From Coriobacteriaceae bacterium (lineage in GTDB: Bacteria > Actinomycetota > Coriobacteriia > Coriobacteriales > Coriobacteriaceae): DNA of 31,153 nucleotides. The notes beneath the pieces are model-generated. The model was not told the DNA's origin. It did no database searches and was given only the letters and a program-made list of their open reading frames with translations. Below, piece by piece: positions 23,935-31,153 of this stretch (positions are counted from its first letter, which is position 1; every line of letters begins with the position of its first letter). The DNA is taken from NCBI GenBank assembly GCA_902363875.1, contig CABJBO010000026.1, forward strand, positions 1 to 31,153, written 5' to 3'. A program made the position numbers and the translations under genes.

Positions 23935-25476
23935 CTATTCCGCATCGACCACGCGAAGCAGATAGGCCACGCGCGTCGCCGCCGTGCACTTAAAACGCTC
24001 GTCCGCGCGAACGCCCGCGACCCATACTACGGCACCTCCCGGAGCCGTTCTTACCACGGGTACGCCAGAGCGGTCTGAAACAGGAATGCGCGCCTCGTTT
24101 AACAGGTCTGACACTTTCTTGCTTCGGCCGTTCATCCCCAACGGGCACATCACGTCTCCCGGCACAGGGCTATCCACCCACAGGCGCGCCGATCGTGCCT
24201 CGGTGGGGATCTCCCCGCGCGAGCCGGCTAACATCCGCTCGCCATCGCGGTCGGCAAACCCCAGGGCCGCCGCATCCACCAAGGCCGCAACCTTTCCGGC
24301 AGCAGCAAGCTCGCGGGCACGGTGCACGATATCGCACCCCGGCTCCACAGCCATCGGCTCCGCTGTCAGCATATGCCCCGCCCCCAGCGGCAGACAACCG
24401 GGAACGGAGATCCAATCGGCCACTAAACCCTCGCGCGCCGCCGGGGCCTTGAACGCCAGCATGCCAAACTCCACACGGGCATCAATTCCCGCAGGAAGCG
24501 TAACCGAGCCCGAGCCCGCAGCGACGCAGGCGAGCACGCGCTCCACGTGCCGCATCTCCGGTCGCGCGTCGGGATCGATGCGCTTAATCGCCAACCGCAC
24601 GATACGCCGTGCAATCACAACCTCAGCGGCGGCAAGACGGCGCGCATCGAGCACCAGTGCGCCCGCCGCTTCCTTGCGCAGGCAGCTTCGAAACGCCTGT
24701 GCCGAAAGCTGGGAAAGAAAGGCGTCTTCGTCGCCCAGAATTTCGCAAGCGGCGCCAATCGTCTTACAGACGCTCGCGTTGCGCCGTGCCACCACCGGCA
24801 TCACCCGATGGCGTACATAGTTGCGCAGGTACGAAACGTCCTCGTTGCTTTCATCTTCCCGCCATGGCTGACCGTGCACCTGCAGATAGCTCACGAGCTC
24901 ATCGTGCGTGAGGTCGAGCAAGGGGCGAACCACAATGTTCCGACGGCGCGGAATGCTCGATAGACCCGCGGGACCCGACCCTTTAATGGCATTCATCAAA
25001 AATGTTTCCGCGCGGTCCGACGAAGTATGCGCGGTACAGATACGAGCCGCCGTCCGCGGTGCGCCCGATTCAGCACAAAGTTCGCGAACATATCTCCGTG
25101 CCGCGGCATAGCGCACCTCGCGAGCCGCAGCCTCGATATTGCCCGATTCGTCATCAAAATAGGCATGCTCAACACACAGCGGCAAGCCGTATTGCGCGCA
25201 CAGGTCACGTACAAAGGCCTCGTCGCCATCGGATGCCTCCCCGCGCAGATGATGGTTTACATGCAGCACGTGCAATCGCTCGCGCGCAATGGGAGCGACG
25301 CCGCGCCCGTCCTGGATATCCAGCTTTGATGTGCAAGCCATAAGGAGCAGCGCCGTCGAGTCCGCACCGCCTGATACCATGAGCACTACGGGGGCAGCGG
25401 CCCGCCGCGTTGCCAGGGCGCTCTTATCCGTCCTCGGCGCGGCATGATGTCCATAGTGCTGAGATACCGTTGGCAT
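23935..25476 (-). CDS. tilS: tRNA(Ile)-lysidine synthase
   Basis: A 513-residue PP-loop enzyme that converts C34 of the CAU-anticodon isoleucine tRNA to lysidine, letting it read AUA. The ATP loop is SGGADST (35-41). HVNHHLRGEASDGDEAFV and TAHTSSDRAETFLMNAIKGSG are the hallmark TilS segments, and PLLD..RHEL-type residues follow as PLLDLTHDELVSYL. It is longer than the E. coli enzyme (about 430), with a substantial C-terminal tRNA-binding region. The ATG at 25476 follows GAGGAGG. It heads the tilS-hpt-ftsH cluster and is divergent from the metallohydrolase gene. Confidence 0.94.
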   Translation of the reverse strand: MPTVSQHYGHHAAPRTDKSALATRRAAAPVVLMVSGGADSTALLLMACTSKLDIQDGRGVAPIARERLHVLHVNHHLRGEASDGDEAFVRDLCAQYGLPLCVEHAYFDDESGNIEAAAREVRYAAARRYVRELCAESGAPRTAARICTAHTSSDRAETFLMNAIKGSGPAGLSSIPRRRNIVVRPLLDLTHDELVSYLQVHGQPWREDESNEDVSYLRNYVRHRVMPVVARRNASVCKTIGAACEILGDEDAFLSQLSAQAFRSCLRKEAAGALVLDARRLAAAEVVIARRIVRLAIKRIDPDARPEMRHVERVLACVAAGSGSVTLPAGIDARVEFGMLAFKAPAAREGLVADWISVPGCLPLGAGHMLTAEPMAVEPGCDIVHRARELAAAGKVAALVDAAALGFADRDGERMLAGSRGEIPTEARSARLWVDSPVPGDVMCPLGMNGRSKKVSDLLNEARIPVSDRSGVPVVRTAPGGAVVWVAGVRADERFKCTAATRVAYLLRVVDAE

Positions 25477-25524
25477 TCGCTTCCTCCTCTATTCGTCCGC
25501 ACTCATTGTATCCTTTGGAATCTT

Positions 25525-26334
25525 ATGTCTCGCCTGCACCTTCATATCCTCGGCAGCGGCTCAAAAGGCAACTGCGCACTCGTCGAGGGGCCTCAGGGGC
25601 TCATCATGATCGACAACGGCCTGTCCCGCCGCGAGACACTTAAACGCATGGCGGAGCTTGGCCTCTCGGCAGACGACGTCGCCTCTCTTGTAATCACCCA
25701 TGAGCATGGTGACCATATCAAGGGGCTCGATGTATGGTGCAAGCACTGGCATGGTCCCCTCTTTGCCAGCAGGGACACCCTTTCATGCAAAGAAAACCTC
25801 GCGCACCTGCCCGTAGAGGAATTTGACCCCGGCGACACGCTCCCCATTGCCGGCATCCACGTGCAAACCTACTCAACATCGCACGATGTCATCAATCCTG
25901 TCGGCTATCGATTTAATGCTCTCGATGATTCCATTGGGTTTGCCACCGACACCGGAGAGTTATCGAGCAAGGCCATAGGCATCCTCAAAGACTGTCGAGT
26001 TCTCGCGCTCGAAAGTAACCACGATGTAACTATGTTGCGCGAAGGAGCGTACCCCCGCTTTCTTCAGGAGCGCATCCTGTCCACAAAGGGGCACCTCTCC
26101 AACAACCAGGCCGCCGAAGCCGCGCGCGAACTTGTTACCGATCGCACCGAACAGCTCATCGCCATGCATATCAGCCAGGACAATAATCGTCCAAGCCTTA
26201 CCGTCAAAAGCTATGCCAACGCGCTTGATGCAAGTCTCGATGATGAACTCGGCAGTTCTGCCACCCGTCTTCAAGGGCCACGGAAGCTCTCGATACGCCC
26301 TGCAAGCCAGTATCAACCGACAACCATTCAATAG
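25525..26334 (+). CDS. Metallo-beta-lactamase-fold hydrolase (WalJ/YycJ-like)
   Basis: A 269-residue MBL-fold protein. The metal motif is THEHGDH (His59, His61, Asp63, His64), with further ligands His120 in STSHD, Asp142 in FATDTG and a histidine in GHLSN (His190). ESNHD at 163-167 and ILSTKGHLSNNQAA are typical of YycJ/WalJ, described as a putative nuclease-like protein in walRK operons of Firmicutes. No walR or walK is nearby here. The ATG at 25525 has only a weak ribosome-binding site, but it puts LHILGSGSKGN at the normal N-terminus. The C-terminal 40 residues are divergent. It probably acts on nucleic acid in the cytosol. Confidence 0.87.
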   Translation: MSRLHLHILGSGSKGNCALVEGPQGLIMIDNGLSRRETLKRMAELGLSADDVASLVITHEHGDHIKGLDVWCKHWHGPLFASRDTLSCKENLAHLPVEEFDPGDTLPIAGIHVQTYSTSHDVINPVGYRFNALDDSIGFATDTGELSSKAIGILKDCRVLALESNHDVTMLREGAYPRFLQERILSTKGHLSNNQAAEAARELVTDRTEQLIAMHISQDNNRPSLTVKSYANALDASLDDELGSSATRLQGPRKLSIRPASQYQPTTIQ

Positions 26335-26351
26335 CCCCTCAAGACAACAAG

Positions 26352-26383
26352 GGGGGGCTGGGAATCACTTCCCAGCCCCCCTT
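26352..26383. terminator. Bidirectional intrinsic terminator
   Basis: A perfect 13-bp stem (26352-26364 with 26369-26381), GGGGGGCTGGGAA with a TCAC loop, between the convergent metallohydrolase and small heat-shock genes. T-tracts are short on both sides. Confidence 0.8.
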
Positions 26384-26415
26384 AACTCATACTCTCGGTT
26401 GAAGCAGAGCCATCG

Positions 26416-26847
26416 TTAGTCGATGGAGATCTTCGTAACGTTCTTCTTCTCGACAATCTTGGGAACCGTAACGGTCAGGATGCCGTCAGCATACTTAGCC
26501 GAAAGGCCCTCGCTCGAAGCGTCCTTCAGATACACGCCGCGCGTCGCGCTGTACGAGCTAAACTCCTTCTGCAGGAAGTTCTTGCCCTCGTTCTCCTCGT
26601 CCTCCACAACGTTCACGCTAATCGACAGGCGACCCTCGTTAAGCTCAACGTCGATATCATCCTTAGCGACGCCGGTCAGATAGGCCTTGACCTCATAACC
26701 ATCGCCCTTGTCCTCGACATCAACGGGGAACGCCTTGGAAGCAATCGAGTTGTTTGCAAGATCGGTCATATCATCAAACAAATCGAACAGCGAGCTAGCA
26801 GAAGGACGAACGCCAAAAACCGAACGATAAGGAACCATGCTTGCCAT
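26416..26847 (-). CDS. Small heat-shock protein, Hsp20/alpha-crystallin family
   Basis: A 143-residue ATP-independent chaperone that holds unfolding proteins. The alpha-crystallin domain spans about 40-130 and ends in the conserved DGILTVTVPK. The C-terminal ISI (140-142) is the IxI oligomerisation motif. The N-terminal arm contains SLFDLFDDM. The start at 26847 is chosen over an in-frame ATG 11 codons upstream because AAGGAG stands eight bases before it. The AT-rich upstream region has a GATATAAGCATATC dyad. I find no clean CIRCE or HAIR (CTTGAGT-N7-ACTCAAG) operator, only a lone half-like TTTGAGT near 26960. Confidence 0.93.
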   Translation of the reverse strand: MASMVPYRSVFGVRPSASSLFDLFDDMTDLANNSIASKAFPVDVEDKGDGYEVKAYLTGVAKDDIDVELNEGRLSISVNVVEDEENEGKNFLQKEFSSYSATRGVYLKDASSEGLSAKYADGILTVTVPKIVEKKNVTKISID

Positions 26848-26971
26848 GTTTACCACTCCTTTTAAGGACTGCCGAGTCATCTTCTAGGTGACTGGGACTT
26901 CTTTTGACGCTGTTATATATGCCCAGCCGCTTCTTATATATACATCGACTATAAAGTTTTTTGAGTCTATT

Positions 26972-26985
26972 GATATAAGCATATC
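26972..26985. promoter_or_regulatory. AT-rich dyad between heat-shock and small membrane protein genes
   Basis: GATAT and ATATC flank AAGC within a 275-base AT-rich divergent gap (26848-27122). This gap also has a TTGACT box at 26995-27000 and a TACAAT at 27079-27084. It is a weak candidate for a regulator site. Confidence 0.35.
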
Positions 26986-27122
26986 TAAGTCTGGTTGACT
27001 AAGGTTTTGTCTAATAAACGGAATTTGCACGAAGGCTTAAATAATGTATGCAATCCCATCAAAACTAGACGGCTGGCTTACAATGGGCGCATACACGATA
27101 TTGATGACGAGCTAAGGGCATC

Positions 27123-27590
27123 ATGGACGATCAAAAACAGGACAACACGTTTATGCCGGAGCAGGACGAAGCATCCAGCCCGCAACCGATTCGATTCCAT
27201 CGCCCCCACATCTCGCAAGAGCCCATCAATGGCCCAGAGCCCAAATATGTGACAAGAAACCGATATCAAACGCTCGAAGAAGCCCAAACGGGACGTAAAC
27301 ATATGGGCGTTGCCTCGGGAGACCCTGTATATCTGAAAGACGCACCATTATCTAAAAACAGTGCAGTTAGTGATGAGCCGATGAAAGCATCCGCCGCTCA
27401 TCAACAAAGAGGGCCTCGACCCAAGCAAACCTTGACGCATTCGGCTCGCTATCTCGAGACTCCAAAACAGGGAAAATCAATCTTCGTTTCGTCAAGTAAA
27501 CGACGCAAGCAGCATCAGCTGACAATCCTGCTTATGATCATTGCGGCCATAGCAGTTGCCCTTGTTATACGATTTATTTTCTTTAAATAA
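27123..27590 (+). CDS. Hypothetical small tail-anchored membrane protein
   Basis: A 155-residue protein I do not recognise. Residues 1-115 are hydrophilic, rich in Gln, Pro, Glu and Arg, and probably disordered. Residues 124-131 form a basic patch (SSKRRKQH). Residues 132-149 are one hydrophobic helix (LTILLMIIAAIAVALVI), and the protein ends FIFFK. This is a tail-anchored layout with the charged part in the cytosol by the positive-inside rule. AAGGG lies a few bases before the ATG at 27123. It sits between a heat-shock gene and the rRNA operon, convergent with the latter. Its base composition is less GC-rich than its neighbours. Coding status is likely but rests on layout alone. Confidence 0.65.
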   Translation: MDDQKQDNTFMPEQDEASSPQPIRFHRPHISQEPINGPEPKYVTRNRYQTLEEAQTGRKHMGVASGDPVYLKDAPLSKNSAVSDEPMKASAAHQQRGPRPKQTLTHSARYLETPKQGKSIFVSSSKRRKQHQLTILLMIIAAIAVALVIRFIFFK

Positions 27591-27654
27591 AGGCTCAATA
27601 CCGAAAACAACAAGATCGTCTGGTGTAATTGAGTCATTCACGCCCCGTAAACTC

Positions 27655-27686
27655 AAAAAAGGGGGAGGCCGCGAGGCCTCCCCCTT
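27655..27686 (-). terminator. Intrinsic terminator of the rRNA operon
   Basis: A 12-bp stem (27659-27670 with 27675-27686) carries a GCGA loop and is followed by six or more T residues on the minus strand. It lies about 30 bases past the 5S gene. Confidence 0.85.
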
Positions 27687-27718
27687 CTAAGTCCAATGAC
27701 GGCTCGGTGCCGTCCACC

Positions 27719-27835
27719 GGTCAGCGGCGCCCTGGCCTCCCACGGGCTCACCCCGCAGTACTCTCGGCGCGATGGGGCTTAGCTTCCGGGTTCGGAACGG
27801 GACCGGGCGTGCCCCCCATGCTCTGGCCGCTGACC
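27719..27835 (-). rRNA. rrf: 5S ribosomal RNA
   Basis: On the minus strand the sequence has the conserved core CCGAACCCGGAAGCTAAG and the closing helix GGTCAGCGGC with GCCGCTGACC at its ends. The length is about 117 bases; ends may be off by a few. The flanking CCACC/GGTGG extends the terminal stem as a precursor helix. Confidence 0.92.
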
Positions 27836-27973
27836 GGTGGGCGGCGCCCACCGTTACGGTGTCCTGGGTCTCATCTACGTGCCCTGGGGGCCGCATGGCG
27901 CATAGGGGAGGTGACTCGGGGGCATCCTCGTGCCCGGACCGCGCATGAGCGCTAGGTCCCGCGGGCCGCGAGG

Positions 27974-30960
<2,987 letters not shown>

Positions 30961-31153
30961 CTCGGGCCCGCGGGATATCCACGTGTCGCTAAAATTAATT
31001 AATCGATATCATGAATAGCGCTCGTATGTCGCAATTCGGGTATCTCATACCGCGGCACAGTAGTTGACTGTGCTCGCGATCAGATGCTCCTCACTCATTT
31101 ATAAGTGAATTCTTCTTGTTTGGATCGGATGAATGATTGCTATCATTCTGTCT
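30961..31153 (-). other. 16S-23S spacer, cut by the window edge
   Basis: This AT-richer spacer holds no tRNA gene that I can fold in the 193 bases seen. It contains a 7-bp hairpin at 31055-31073 (GCACAGT/ACTGTGC), likely extended by CGCG. Its first bases, next to 23S, form the 5' half of the processing stem. The 16S gene must lie to the right. Confidence 0.7.

Noticed and set aside
26940..27000. HspR/HAIR or CIRCE heat-shock operator
   Set aside because: Only one half-like TTTGAGT is present; the second half at the required spacing is missing.
30961..31153. tRNA-Ile or tRNA-Ala in the rRNA spacer
   Set aside because: No T-loop GGTTCRANYCC block or cloverleaf could be found in the visible spacer.

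Overview
The window looks like chromosomal DNA of a high-GC, Gram-positive gut actinobacterium of the Coriobacteriia, most likely Collinsella or a close relative. I base this on protein flavour, base composition and the order of housekeeping genes, not on a database match. No phage, plasmid, CRISPR array or intact transposon was seen. The window holds 20 confident protein genes plus one small unrecognised membrane protein, a 5S gene and a 23S rRNA gene. About 20 hairpins, palindromes and repeats lie in the gaps.

Region 1 (1-3428): a LacI-family regulator and, facing it, a HAD sugar-phosphate phosphatase share one strong bidirectional terminator. Then comes an orphan LarE-type sulfur insertase that carries three cysteines able to hold a [4Fe-4S] cluster. 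Two nearly identical copies of a short 'GGGACAGG' palindromic repeat, in opposite orientations, flank these three genes.

Region 2 (3429-10844): a six-gene minus-strand sugar operon with a divergent LacI regulator. In transcription order it encodes PTS EIIBC (fructose family), a GatZ/KbaZ-like protein (possibly a ketose-phosphate 4-epimerase), a transaldolase, split transketolase N and C subunits, and the missing PTS EIIA. The operon has a complete import route and the non-oxidative pentose-phosphate enzymes, but no kinase and no catalytic bisphosphate aldolase. A LacI-type operator lies between the regulator and the operon. Each long gap between operon genes contains RNA hairpins, and the first contains a possible pseudoknot.

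Region 3 (10845-17220): an exported nuclease of the EndA type, an EF-G paralogue with a decayed GTPase centre, and a polar amino-acid ABC transporter (Tat lipoprotein binding protein, permease, ATPase). Upstream of the transporter is a perfect 35-bp inverted repeat that resembles a miniature mobile element.

Region 4 (17221-26847): a 23S rRNA/tRNA uracil-C5 methyltransferase, a PHP phosphoesterase, a class I/II aminotransferase, the conserved tilS-hpt-ftsH cluster, a WalJ/YycJ-like metallohydrolase and a small heat-shock protein.

Region 5 (26848-31153): a small tail-anchored protein, then the 3' part of an rRNA operon on the minus strand (23S, 5S, terminator). The spacer towards the 16S gene is cut by the window edge and shows no tRNA.
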